Shown piece by piece: positions 45,488 through 55,128 of a stretch of 64,000 nt of DNA (position 1 is its first letter; each line of letters begins with the position of its first letter). Origin of the DNA: Christiangramia salexigens (GTDB taxonomy: Bacteria; Bacteroidota; Bacteroidia; Flavobacteriales; Flavobacteriaceae); NCBI RefSeq assembly GCF_001889005.1, contig NZ_CP018153.1:328001-392000 (forward strand), read 5' to 3'. The notes beneath the pieces were generated by a model. That model saw only the letters and a program-made list of their open reading frames with translations, searched no databases and had not been told where the DNA came from. The position numbers and the translations under genes were made by a program.

Positions 45488-47011
45488 TTGATAGATTCTG
45501 CAAAAATAGAATTAAGGAACTTACGGGCGAAAGATTATGAGGAACTAAAGGTTTCCATGATTAAGAGCTATAATTCCATGCCCAATGAGTATTGGTCTAA
45601 GGGAGAAATTAAAACCCTAATCAATAAATTCCCCGAAGGCCAGCTTTGTATTGTCATAGATAATAAAATCGCAGGCTGTGCCTTATCTATCATAGTGGAT
45701 TATGATAAGTTTGATGATAATCATACTTACGATTCTATTATTGGTGGTGAGAACTTTTCTACCCATACAAAGAATGGGAACGTTCTTTATGGGATAGATG
45801 TCTTTATTCATCCCGAATATCGCGGGATGCGTCTTGGAAGGCGTTTGTATGAAGCCAGAAAGGAACTATGTGAACACCTTAATTTAAAGGCAATTGTATT
45901 TGGAGGAAGAATACCTAATTACTCTAAATATGCAGAAGAACTAACTCCTAAGAAGTATATTGAAAAAGTAAAGCTTCAGGAAATACACGACCCGGTACTT
46001 TCATTTCAGCTTTCAAATGATTTTCACGTCAAGAAAGTGATCAAGGGATATCTTTCAGGAGACCATGAGAGCAAGGAATATGCGACTTTAATGGAGTGGA
46101 ATAATATCTATTATACCAAACCTCAAAAGCTTGTAAACACTACAAAAACAGTAGTGCGGTTAGGACTTGTACAATGGCAGATGCGTTTATTCAAGGATTA
46201 TGAAGCTCTAGTCTCACAGATCGAATTTTTTGTGGATGCGGTAAGTAATTATCAAAGTGACTTCATCCTTTTTCCTGAACTTTTCAATGCACCGTTGATG
46301 GCCGAGTTCAATCACCTGTCTGAGCCGGAAGCCATTCGTGAGTTATCGGGATATACCGATCGCTTACTGGAGACCTTCAGAGAATTTGCGATAAATTATA
46401 ATATCAATATCATTACCGGAAGTATGCCTCAGGCTATAGGAGAGCATATGTATAATGTTGGGTTTCTTTGCCGGCGCGATGGTAGTTACGAGCGTTATGA
46501 AAAACTGCATATCACTCCTGCCGAAGAAACTGCGTGGGGGATGAAGGGCGGAAATAAGCTTGAAACCTTTGATACAGATTGTGGTAAGATAGGAGTACTT
46601 ATCTGTTATGACGTGGAATTCCCGGAAGTAGGGAGAATTCTGGCAGAAGAAGGTATGAATATTCTATTTGTTCCTTTTATGACAGATACGCAGAACGGAT
46701 ATTCCCGGGTTAAGATCTGTGCTCAGGCCCGTGCTGTAGAAAACGAATGTTATGTGGCCATAGCAGGTTCTGTAGGAAATCTGCCAAAGGTGGATAATAT
46801 GGATATTCAATATGCTCAGAGTGCTGTTCTAACCCCTTCAGATTTTGCTTTTCCAGTAAATGGTATAAAGGCTGAAGCTACTCCGAATACTGAAAGTACG
46901 CTTTTAGTGGATGTGGATCTTGACCTTTTAAAGGAACTACATAATTTTGGAAGTGTTCGCAATAAAAAGGATCGTAGAAAAGATCTTTATTCTCTCAAGA
47001 AGAAAAAATAA
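45488..47011 (+). CDS. Bifunctional GNAT N-acetyltransferase / carbon-nitrogen hydrolase fusion
   Basis: The 507-residue protein joins a GNAT domain (about 5-210; acetyl-CoA motif HPEYRGMRLGRRLYEARKELC) to a nitrilase-superfamily domain (about 222-500). The latter has the Glu264-Lys339-Cys373 triad in LFPELFN, YEKLHITP and LICYDVEFPE. The start is TTG 45488, because the GNAT domain begins right there (IELRNLRAKDYEEL) and no upstream ATG is in frame. This fusion is widespread and probably acts on small amines or amides, with no settled substrate. It is transcribed alone, 80 bases after the response regulator. Both active sites look intact. Confidence 0.88.
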   Translation: MIDSAKIELRNLRAKDYEELKVSMIKSYNSMPNEYWSKGEIKTLINKFPEGQLCIVIDNKIAGCALSIIVDYDKFDDNHTYDSIIGGENFSTHTKNGNVLYGIDVFIHPEYRGMRLGRRLYEARKELCEHLNLKAIVFGGRIPNYSKYAEELTPKKYIEKVKLQEIHDPVLSFQLSNDFHVKKVIKGYLSGDHESKEYATLMEWNNIYYTKPQKLVNTTKTVVRLGLVQWQMRLFKDYEALVSQIEFFVDAVSNYQSDFILFPELFNAPLMAEFNHLSEPEAIRELSGYTDRLLETFREFAINYNINIITGSMPQAIGEHMYNVGFLCRRDGSYERYEKLHITPAEETAWGMKGGNKLETFDTDCGKIGVLICYDVEFPEVGRILAEEGMNILFVPFMTDTQNGYSRVKICAQARAVENECYVAIAGSVGNLPKVDNMDIQYAQSAVLTPSDFAFPVNGIKAEATPNTESTLLVDVDLDLLKELHNFGSVRNKKDRRKDLYSLKKKK

Positions 47012-47122
47012 GCATTACATATTTGCACTTTTTTTAAAGCCTGATCTTATAACAATTCAGGGATTTTATTACAATTACTCCATCTCCAGGGAGGAAGGCT
47101 GTTTTTATTTGATTTTCATTAA

Positions 47123-47161
47123 AAAAGGGTATTATTCATAATTCGTGAATTATACCCTTTT
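47123..47161 (+). terminator. Hairpin after the GNAT-nitrilase gene, possible terminator
   Basis: Arms 47123-47132 and 47152-47161 (AAAAGGGTAT type) pair perfectly over 10 bp with a possible inner helix. Only a short T run lies inside the 3' arm, so termination strength is uncertain. The A-tract before it could serve the opposite strand. Confidence 0.5.
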
Positions 47162-47177
47162 GGATTTTACATATCTA

Positions 47178-47240
47178 ATGATTCAGCAATCAAATCAGGG
47201 TTCGATTATTATATCAATAATACATCTTCTGCGAGCTTAA
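47178..47240 (+). CDS. ilvL: ilv operon leader peptide (attenuation)
   Basis: A 20-codon ORF reads MIQQSNQGSIIISIIHLLRA. Its second half contains ATT ATT ATA TCA ATA ATA CAT CTT CTG, five Ile and two Leu codons in nine positions. It lies in the otherwise gene-free 393 bases before ilvD. It is followed 23 bases later by a perfect terminator hairpin. This is the classic layout for ribosome-mediated transcription attenuation: low charged tRNA-Ile or tRNA-Leu would stall the ribosome and change the fold. The peptide itself need have no function. It is too short for ordinary gene calling. Confidence 0.8.
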   Translation: MIQQSNQGSIIISIIHLLRA

Positions 47241-47263
47241 AAAATTTCAGATATCGTAACACA

Positions 47264-47311
47264 AAACACTTTAAATAATTGTAAATCAAATAGTTAAAGT
47301 GTTTATTTTTT
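47264..47311 (+). terminator. Attenuator terminator of the ilv operon
   Basis: Perfect 11-bp arms (47264-47274 and 47294-47304) around a 19-nt loop are followed by a run of six T residues (47306-47311). It lies between the leader peptide and ilvD with 93 bases still to go, so it ends transcription before the first structural gene unless prevented. I could not assign the competing antiterminator helix by eye. Confidence 0.82.
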
Positions 47312-47404
47312 CACTGAAAGTAATTTAAGACTTCTTCATTCAAATACTCTGCGATTTCAAGAAGGTAATTTTAATTCTAAGAATAGAATTGGAATATCAA
47401 CTTT

Positions 47405-49078
<1,674 letters not shown>

Positions 49079-49089
49079 CAGGGTGAATT

Positions 49090-50823
49090 ATGGAAGTAAA
49101 AACAGCAAGTTTTGGAAAAGTAACTACTAAGGAAAAATGTACCGTTTCCGGTGCCGAAGCAGTTATTAAGTGTTTGCTCGAAGAAGGTGTAGACACGATT
49201 TATGGTTATCCCGGGGGAGCTATTATGCCGGTATATGACGAATTATTCAAATATCAGGATAAGCTTCATCACGTACTTACCAGACATGAACAAGGCGCTA
49301 CACATGCGGCTCAGGGCTATGCCCGGGTAAGTGGAAAGGTTGGCGTGGCGGTGGCAACTTCCGGTCCGGGAGCAACGAATCTCGTGACAGGCATTGCAGA
49401 TGCTCAGATCGATTCAACACCAATGGTATGTATTACTGGTCAGGTTGGTTCGCATTTATTGGGAAGTGATGCTTTTCAGGAAACCGATATTGTTGGTATT
49501 TCCACGCCAATTACCAAATGGAATTATCAGATCACGAAAGCCGAAGAAATTCCTGAGATCCTGGCAAAGGCTTTTTATATAGCCAGATCCGGAAGACCCG
49601 GACCAGTTTTGATAGATATCACTAAAGATGCTCAATTTGCATCACTTGATTTTAATTATAAAAAATGTTCTGGGATAAGGAGTTATAAACCGCTCCCTGA
49701 AGTTAACCTTTTAGAGGTTGAGCGTGCTGCAGAGGCCATTAATAAAGCTAAAAAACCGCTTATAGTCTTCGGTCAGGGAGTGATCCTTGGATCTGCGGAA
49801 AAACTATTAGCTGAAGTCGTGGAAAAAGCCGGAATTCCTGCTGCCTGGACTATTTTAGGTTTATCTGCTTTACCAACGAGCCATCCTCTCAATGTTGGTA
49901 TGGTAGGGATGCATGGTAATTATGCGCCCAATATGCTTACCAATGAATGTGATGTGCTTATTGCAATAGGAATGCGCTTTGATGACCGGGTGACTGGCAA
50001 TTTAGATCATTATGCAAAACAGGCGAAGGTTATACATTTTGAGATCGACCCTGCTGAAGTGAATAAAAATGTTAAGGCAGATTATCCTGTTTTAGGTGAT
50101 GTAAAAGAAACTCTCAGGTTATTACTTGAATTGCTAAACCCTAACAAACATGAGCAATGGCATCAAAAGTTTAAGGATATGTACCAGACCGAATACGAAA
50201 AGGTCATCAAAGGTAATCTGGATGTAAACAAACCTAAATTAGGGATGGCTGAGGTGATCAATCAGATCAATAATTTCTCGAAGGGAGATGCGATCATCGT
50301 TTCAGATGTTGGTCAACATCAAATGGCAGCTTGCCGTTATGCAAAATTTAATTCAACTAGAAGTAATGTGACTTCAGGAGGATTGGGGACAATGGGCTTT
50401 GCCCTTCCTGCAGCAATTGGTGCAAAGATGGGAAGTCCCGAAAGAGATGTGGTGGCCGTTATAGGGGATGGAGGTTATCAAATGACGATTCAGGAGTTAG
50501 GTACCATTTTTCAGACTAAAGTTCCGGTAAAGATCGTAGTGCTTAATAACGGATTTTTAGGGATGGTTAGACAATGGCAACAGTTGTTTTTTGATAAACG
50601 ATATGCTTCCACAGAAATGGTAAATCCGGATTTTATAACCATAGCCAAAGGTTACCATATTAAAACCGGTCAGGTTAATGATCGCAGTGATTTAGAGGCT
50701 GCGGTAAAAGAAATGATGGAATCTAAAGAAGCCTATTTCTTGGAGGTGAAAGTTGAACAGGAAGAGAACGTTTTTCCAATGATCCCAACGGGAGCGTCTG
50801 TTTCAGAAATACTATTAGAGTAA
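49090..50823 (+). CDS. ilvB: Acetolactate synthase large (catalytic) subunit
   Basis: This ThDP- and FAD-dependent enzyme condenses pyruvate with pyruvate or 2-oxobutyrate. The 577 residues have the N-terminal Pyr domain with catalytic Glu in LTRHEQGATHAAQGYAR, the FAD-binding middle domain (GMHGNYAPNMLTNECDVLIAIGMRFDDRVTG) and the C-terminal ThDP domain with VIGDGGYQMTIQEL...LNNGFLGMVRQWQ. The stop overlaps the ilvN start by one base, consistent with balanced synthesis of the two subunits. Confidence 0.96.
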   Translation: MEVKTASFGKVTTKEKCTVSGAEAVIKCLLEEGVDTIYGYPGGAIMPVYDELFKYQDKLHHVLTRHEQGATHAAQGYARVSGKVGVAVATSGPGATNLVTGIADAQIDSTPMVCITGQVGSHLLGSDAFQETDIVGISTPITKWNYQITKAEEIPEILAKAFYIARSGRPGPVLIDITKDAQFASLDFNYKKCSGIRSYKPLPEVNLLEVERAAEAINKAKKPLIVFGQGVILGSAEKLLAEVVEKAGIPAAWTILGLSALPTSHPLNVGMVGMHGNYAPNMLTNECDVLIAIGMRFDDRVTGNLDHYAKQAKVIHFEIDPAEVNKNVKADYPVLGDVKETLRLLLELLNPNKHEQWHQKFKDMYQTEYEKVIKGNLDVNKPKLGMAEVINQINNFSKGDAIIVSDVGQHQMAACRYAKFNSTRSNVTSGGLGTMGFALPAAIGAKMGSPERDVVAVIGDGGYQMTIQELGTIFQTKVPVKIVVLNNGFLGMVRQWQQLFFDKRYASTEMVNPDFITIAKGYHIKTGQVNDRSDLEAAVKEMMESKEAYFLEVKVEQEENVFPMIPTGASVSEILLE

Positions 50824-51362
50824 TGGAAAAGAAAAATTATACAGTTTCGATTTACACCGAAAACAATCTTGGCCTGTTGAGCCGGATCGCAGCGATATTC
50901 CTTAAGAGACATATCAACATTGAAAGTATAACTGCTTCACCAAGTGAGGTGAATGAGGTGATGCGGTTTATAATCATTGTAAATGTTACAGAAGAACAGA
51001 TCAAAAAGATTGTTGGACAGATCGAAAAACAAATAGAAGTGATCAAGGCCTTTTATCATACAGATGAAGAAACCATTTATCAGGAAACTGCACTTTACAA
51101 GATCAAGTCAGACGAATTTTTAGACGATTCCAATATTCAGGATTTTATAAAGGAAACCAATGCGAGGATCGTTACGGTTACTAAAGGCTTTTTTGTGATA
51201 GAGAAGACAGGAAAGCGTACCGAAGTAGATCAATTATATGAAACTTTAAAACCTTACGGATTAATGCAATTTGTAAGATCGGGAACCATCGCGGTTACCA
51301 AAAATGAAATGCCAATTTCGGGCATCTTAGAAAAATTTAATACAACAAATTCAATATCATGA
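50823..51362 (+). CDS. ilvN: Acetolactate synthase small (regulatory) subunit
   Basis: The 179-residue protein has an N-terminal ACT domain ([33 protein letters not shown]) that binds valine for feedback control, and a C-terminal ALS_ss_C domain ([52 protein letters not shown], shortened here to key segments). It overlaps ilvB by one base and ilvC by four (ATGA). Confidence 0.94.
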   Translation: MEKKNYTVSIYTENNLGLLSRIAAIFLKRHINIESITASPSEVNEVMRFIIIVNVTEEQIKKIVGQIEKQIEVIKAFYHTDEETIYQETALYKIKSDEFLDDSNIQDFIKETNARIVTVTKGFFVIEKTGKRTEVDQLYETLKPYGLMQFVRSGTIAVTKNEMPISGILEKFNTTNSIS

Positions 51363-52834
51363 CAAACTATTTTAACAGCCTTTCTTTACGTGATAAACTT
51401 GCCCAGCTGGGTACCTGCCGCTTTATGGATCTTGAGGAATTCAGCAATGGTATTGCAGCGCTAAAAGACAAGAAAATTGTTATTGTAGGTTGTGGAGCTC
51501 AAGGCCTTAATCAGGGTCTGAATATGAGGGATAGTGGCCTCAATATTTCTTACGCATTAAGAGAAGGTGCGATCAAAGAGAAAAGACAATCCTATAAAAA
51601 TGCAACTGAAAATAATTTCAAGGTTGGAACCTATGAAGAACTTATCCCGGACGCGGACCTGGTAATAAATCTAACGCCAGATAAGCAACACACGCCGGTA
51701 ATAAAAGCTATTGTTCCTCATATTAAAAAAGGAGGAGTGCTTTCTTATTCTCACGGATTCAATATTGTGGAAGAAGGGATGCAGATCCGGGAGGATATAA
51801 CAGTTATTATGGTAGCACCGAAATGTCCGGGATCGGAAGTAAGGGAGGAATATAAGAGGGGCTTTGGGGTGCCCACACTTATCGCAGTCCATCCTGAGAA
51901 CGATCCCAAAGGCATTGGTTTTGAATGGGCCAAGGCTTACGCCTTTGCAACCGGTGGACACCGGGCCGGAGTACTGGCTTCATCATTTGTAGCCGAAGTG
52001 AAATCTGACCTTATGGGGGAGCAAACCATTTTATGTGGGGTATTGCAAACGGGATCCATTCTTACCTTTAATAAGATGGTGTCTGAAGGGGTAGAGGAAT
52101 CCTATGCGGCCAATCTTATACAGTACGGTTGGGAGACTATTACTGAAGCTCTAAAGCATGGAGGTATCACCAATATGATGGACAGATTATCTAATCCGGC
52201 AAAATTACGTGCTAATGAGATCTCAGAAGATCTTAAAAAACAGATGCGTCCTCTGTTTCAAAAGCATATGGACGATATTATTTCCGGGGCTTTTAGCAGC
52301 CGAATGATGAAAGACTGGGAAAATGATGATAAAGAGCTGTTGGAGTGGAGAGCAGCAACCGGCGAAACAGCTTTTGAAAAGACTACAGCAACAACAGACG
52401 AGATCAGAGAACAGGAATATTTTGATAAAGGCGTATTACTGGTTGCCTTTGTTAAATCTGGTGTGGAGTTGGCCTTTGAGACCATGGTAGAGGCCGGGAT
52501 CATTCCGGATTCCGCATATTATGAATCTCTGCATGAAACGCCTTTAATTGCCAATACCATCGCAAGGAAAAAATTATTTGAAATGAATCGTATCATTTCA
52601 GATACCGCAGAATATGGATGTTACCTATTTGATCATTCGTGTAAACCGCTGGTTAAGGATTATGTGAATTCTCTCGAACCAGAGGTTGCAGGACGCGCAT
52701 TTAGTACTGGTGATAACGGTGTAGATAACCAGGAATTGATAAGGGTAAATGACCTGATAAGAAATCATCCCGTAGAAAAAGTAGGTGGCCGACTTAGAAA
52801 GGCAATGACCGCCATGAAGAAAATACACGAATAA
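51359..52834 (+). CDS. ilvC: Ketol-acid reductoisomerase, class II (long form)
   Basis: IlvC isomerises and reduces acetohydroxy acids with NADPH and magnesium. At 491 residues it is the long form with a duplicated C-terminal helical domain, as in E. coli, rather than the ~330-residue class I. The Rossmann motif [19 protein letters not shown], the [18 protein letters not shown] segment and the metal-binding acidic residues in [14 protein letters not shown] are present. It overlaps ilvN by four bases and ilvA by one base. Confidence 0.96.
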   Translation: MTNYFNSLSLRDKLAQLGTCRFMDLEEFSNGIAALKDKKIVIVGCGAQGLNQGLNMRDSGLNISYALREGAIKEKRQSYKNATENNFKVGTYEELIPDADLVINLTPDKQHTPVIKAIVPHIKKGGVLSYSHGFNIVEEGMQIREDITVIMVAPKCPGSEVREEYKRGFGVPTLIAVHPENDPKGIGFEWAKAYAFATGGHRAGVLASSFVAEVKSDLMGEQTILCGVLQTGSILTFNKMVSEGVEESYAANLIQYGWETITEALKHGGITNMMDRLSNPAKLRANEISEDLKKQMRPLFQKHMDDIISGAFSSRMMKDWENDDKELLEWRAATGETAFEKTTATTDEIREQEYFDKGVLLVAFVKSGVELAFETMVEAGIIPDSAYYESLHETPLIANTIARKKLFEMNRIISDTAEYGCYLFDHSCKPLVKDYVNSLEPEVAGRAFSTGDNGVDNQELIRVNDLIRNHPVEKVGGRLRKAMTAMKKIHE

Positions 52835-54108
52835 TGAAGACTATTTTAGCTAAAGAAAAGATTTATAAACCTAGCCTTGATGCTGTTAAAGAAGCAGCAT
52901 CAAGGATCTCTAAAGTGGTACTTAAAACACCTTTAGCGAACTCATTTACATATAGTAAACGCTTTGAGGCAAATGTAATGTTGAAGCGGGAAGATCTCCA
53001 ACAGGTAAGGTCTTATAAGATCAGGGGGGCATATAATAAGATCTCAAGCCTTCCTCAAGAACAACTGGCCAAAGGAGTTATTTGCGCCAGTGCCGGTAAT
53101 CACGCACAAGGAGTGGCATTTGCCTGTAATAAGCTTCAGGCAAAAGGAGTGATCTATATGCCTATTACTACACCAAGACAGAAAGTTGAGCAAACCCAAA
53201 TGTTTGGTGGAGAATGGGTAGAGGTGGTCTTAAAAGGAGACACCTTTGATGATAGTTTTAAAAGCGCGATGAAGCACCGTGATCAACACGGGCTGGTATT
53301 TATACATCCTTTCGATGACGAAAAAGTGATCGAAGGGCAGGCGACTATAGCATTGGAAATCCTTGAACAGGCTGATGCACCTATAGATTATATATTTGCT
53401 CCATTAGGTGGAGGAGGTTTGCTTGCAGGAGTATCTTCCGTTTTTAAACAGCTTTCTCCAAATACTAAGATCATAGGTGTGGAACCTGCAGGGGCAGCAT
53501 CTATGACCTCATCCTTAAATGAAGGAAAAGTAATAGAATTGGCTGAGATCGAGAGATTCGTTGACGGTGCTGCAGTTCAAAAAGTGGGCAGCAGGAATTT
53601 TGCTATTTGTCAGCAAAATCTTGATGATATGGTTTGTTTACCTGAAGGCAAGATCTGTCAAACCATACTGGATCTTTATAATAAGGATGCAATTGTGGTA
53701 GAGCCGGCAGGTGCGATGGCAATTTCTGCATTGGACCTTTATGCAGAAGAAATAAAGGGGAAGAATGTGGTTTGCATGGTGAGCGGGAGTAATAACGACA
53801 TCACCCGTACTGCCGAGATCAAAGAGAGAGCTTTGTTATATGCGGGGATTAAGCATTATTTTATTGTTAGTTTCCCTCAGCGTGCCGGCGCACTTAGGGA
53901 ATTTGTAGCTAAAGTACTGGGCCCTAATGATGATATTACCCATTTTGAATATTCTAAAAAACACCATCGTGAAAATGGACCGGCTGTAGTAGGAATAGAA
54001 TTAAATAATCCTGCCGACTTCGAACCCCTTGTAGAACGCATGAAAAGGAAGAATTTCTACGGTGAATACCTGAATGATAAACCTAATTTATTTCAATTTT
54101 TGGTATAA
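52834..54108 (+). CDS. ilvA: Threonine ammonia-lyase (threonine dehydratase)
   Basis: IlvA makes 2-oxobutyrate from threonine, the first step toward isoleucine. The 424 residues include PLP lysine Lys62 in QVRSYKIRGAYNK, the SAGNHAQGVAF phosphate region, the glycine-rich loop PLGGGGLLAG and a single C-terminal ACT-like domain (FPQRAGALREFVAKVLGPNDDITHFEY) for isoleucine or valine feedback. It closes the ilv operon; a possible AATTTTTG -7 box for the arginine operon lies inside its last codons at 54095-54102. Confidence 0.94.
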   Translation: MKTILAKEKIYKPSLDAVKEAASRISKVVLKTPLANSFTYSKRFEANVMLKREDLQQVRSYKIRGAYNKISSLPQEQLAKGVICASAGNHAQGVAFACNKLQAKGVIYMPITTPRQKVEQTQMFGGEWVEVVLKGDTFDDSFKSAMKHRDQHGLVFIHPFDDEKVIEGQATIALEILEQADAPIDYIFAPLGGGGLLAGVSSVFKQLSPNTKIIGVEPAGAASMTSSLNEGKVIELAEIERFVDGAAVQKVGSRNFAICQQNLDDMVCLPEGKICQTILDLYNKDAIVVEPAGAMAISALDLYAEEIKGKNVVCMVSGSNNDITRTAEIKERALLYAGIKHYFIVSFPQRAGALREFVAKVLGPNDDITHFEYSKKHHRENGPAVVGIELNNPADFEPLVERMKRKNFYGEYLNDKPNLFQFLV

Positions 54109-54147
54109 AAATCTTTGAAGTTCAATTAATTAATGTAATTTTAAACC

Positions 54148-54210
54148 ATGATTTCCAAAGATCAAATAATAGTTCCCAGTCTACGCCGCTGTCTGCGCCC
54201 CCGCCGCTAG
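54148..54210 (+). CDS. Arginine operon leader peptide 1 (attenuation)
   Basis: A 20-codon ORF reads MISKDQIIVPSLRRCLRPRR and stops with TAG. Its last eight sense codons include five CGC arginine codons, a conspicuous GC-rich patch in AT-rich surroundings. It lies in the 329-base gap between ilvA and the arginine genes, and part of its coding sequence (54161-54170) is the 5' arm of a terminator-like hairpin. The composition and position fit an attenuation leader that senses charged tRNA-Arg. All five codons would be read by the CGN-reading (ICG) isoacceptor. Confidence 0.78.
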   Translation: MISKDQIIVPSLRRCLRPRR

Positions 54211-54256
54211 TTGGCTTCTACCTGTTACTGAGTACCTAATATTATTTGATTTTTTT
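54161..54256 (+). terminator. Attenuator hairpin with the leader-peptide Arg codons in its loop
   Basis: ATCAAATAAT (54161-54170) pairs perfectly with ATTATTTGAT (54241-54250), extendable by an inner A-U and outer G-U/A-U pairs, and is followed by seven T residues. The 5' arm lies 14 bases before the first Arg codon, inside the footprint of a ribosome stalled there. Stalling would thus block terminator formation, while a ribosome at the stop codon would leave the arm free. A 10-bp inverted repeat (54116-54125 with 54260-54269) encloses the whole element. Confidence 0.6.
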
Positions 54257-54259
54257 AAT

Positions 54260-54358
54260 TTGAACTTCATTCTTTACATAACGGCAATATTTAATTTCAG
54301 AAACTCTTCTGAGGATATTCGCGTTCGCCGTTTCCCGCGCCGCTTTGTGCGTGTGTAA
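54260..54358 (+). CDS. Arginine operon leader peptide 2 (TTG start)
   Basis: This 32-codon frame begins TTG AAC TTC ATT and ends IRVRRFPRRFVRV-TAA, with six CGC/CGT Arg codons among the last 13 sense codons plus one AGA earlier. It starts just after the first attenuator's T tract. TTG starts occur in genes of this window (galM, GNAT-nitrilase), but no ATG is available, so the start is uncertain. A small perfect hairpin (54297-54302 with 54307-54312) lies just before the Arg codons. A GGAAC/GTTCC hairpin follows at 54366-54388. I see no convincing terminator for this second leader. Confidence 0.55.
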   Translation: MNFILYITAIFNFRNSSEDIRVRRFPRRFVRV

Positions 54359-54437
54359 TTATATTGGAACTTAGGTGAGTCCGGTTCCCCCTTTAAAGAC
54401 CTCAATTCAATTTTTTCTCAAATTTAACTTTTAGCAG

Positions 54438-55070
54438 ATGAAGATTATCATTGCTAATAAATCTCATGCATGTTATGCTGAGGTTATATGTAAAAACATA
54501 GAAGAATCGGCCAAAGTCCGTGGTACCGGTATTGCCAGAAGAACTCCAGAATATATTATCAATAAGATGGAGAAGGGTAATGCTGTGATCGCATTGGATG
54601 GTGATCAATTCGCAGGTTTCTGCTATATAGAAACCTGGAGTCACGAGAAATATGTGGCAAATTCCGGTTTGATTGTACATCCTGATTACAGGAAAATAGG
54701 GCTCGCAAAGGATATTAAGGAGGTGATCTTTAAGCACTCCAGAGAAAAATATCCAAATTCTAAAATTTTCGGAATTACCACCGGTCTGGCAGTCATGAAA
54801 ATCAACTATGATCTTGGTTACCAGCCAGTAACATTTTCAGAATTAACCGATGATGAAAGTTTCTGGAAAGGCTGTCAAACCTGTAAGAACTTCGATGTGT
54901 TAACAAGAACAGAGCATAAGATGTGTTTATGTACGGGAATGCTCTATGATCCTGCTAAAAAACCGGTACCTAAAAAAGAGAAAAAATCCAGTTTGAATGA
55001 TAAAGCTTTTCAAAGACTGAAGCATATCAAGCAAACATTATTTTATAAAAAGAATAAAACAGAAAACTAA
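54438..55070 (+). CDS. GNAT-family N-acyltransferase, probable first step of arginine synthesis
   Basis: The 210-residue protein has a GNAT fold with the acyl-CoA loop VHPDYRKIGLAKDIKEVIF. It takes the place of argA in this cluster, so it probably acylates glutamate (acetyl or succinyl). The C-terminal third contains a cysteine cluster (CQTCKNFDVL...MCLCTGM) that could bind a metal or respond to redox state, then a lysine-rich tail. No argJ or classical two-domain ArgA is in the window. It lies 59 bases before argG. The acyl donor cannot be read from the sequence. Confidence 0.8.
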   Translation: MKIIIANKSHACYAEVICKNIEESAKVRGTGIARRTPEYIINKMEKGNAVIALDGDQFAGFCYIETWSHEKYVANSGLIVHPDYRKIGLAKDIKEVIFKHSREKYPNSKIFGITTGLAVMKINYDLGYQPVTFSELTDDESFWKGCQTCKNFDVLTRTEHKMCLCTGMLYDPAKKPVPKKEKKSSLNDKAFQRLKHIKQTLFYKKNKTEN

Positions 55071-55128
55071 AAACAGTCTTAGCTGATTTAAAAATCAGGT
55101 TAGCTATATAGGTAATAAAAAAAGTAAA

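Noticed and set aside
46947..47141. 64-codon frame overlapping the end of the GNAT-nitrilase gene
   Set aside because: It starts inside the confirmed gene in another frame, has no family resemblance and runs through a hairpin region.
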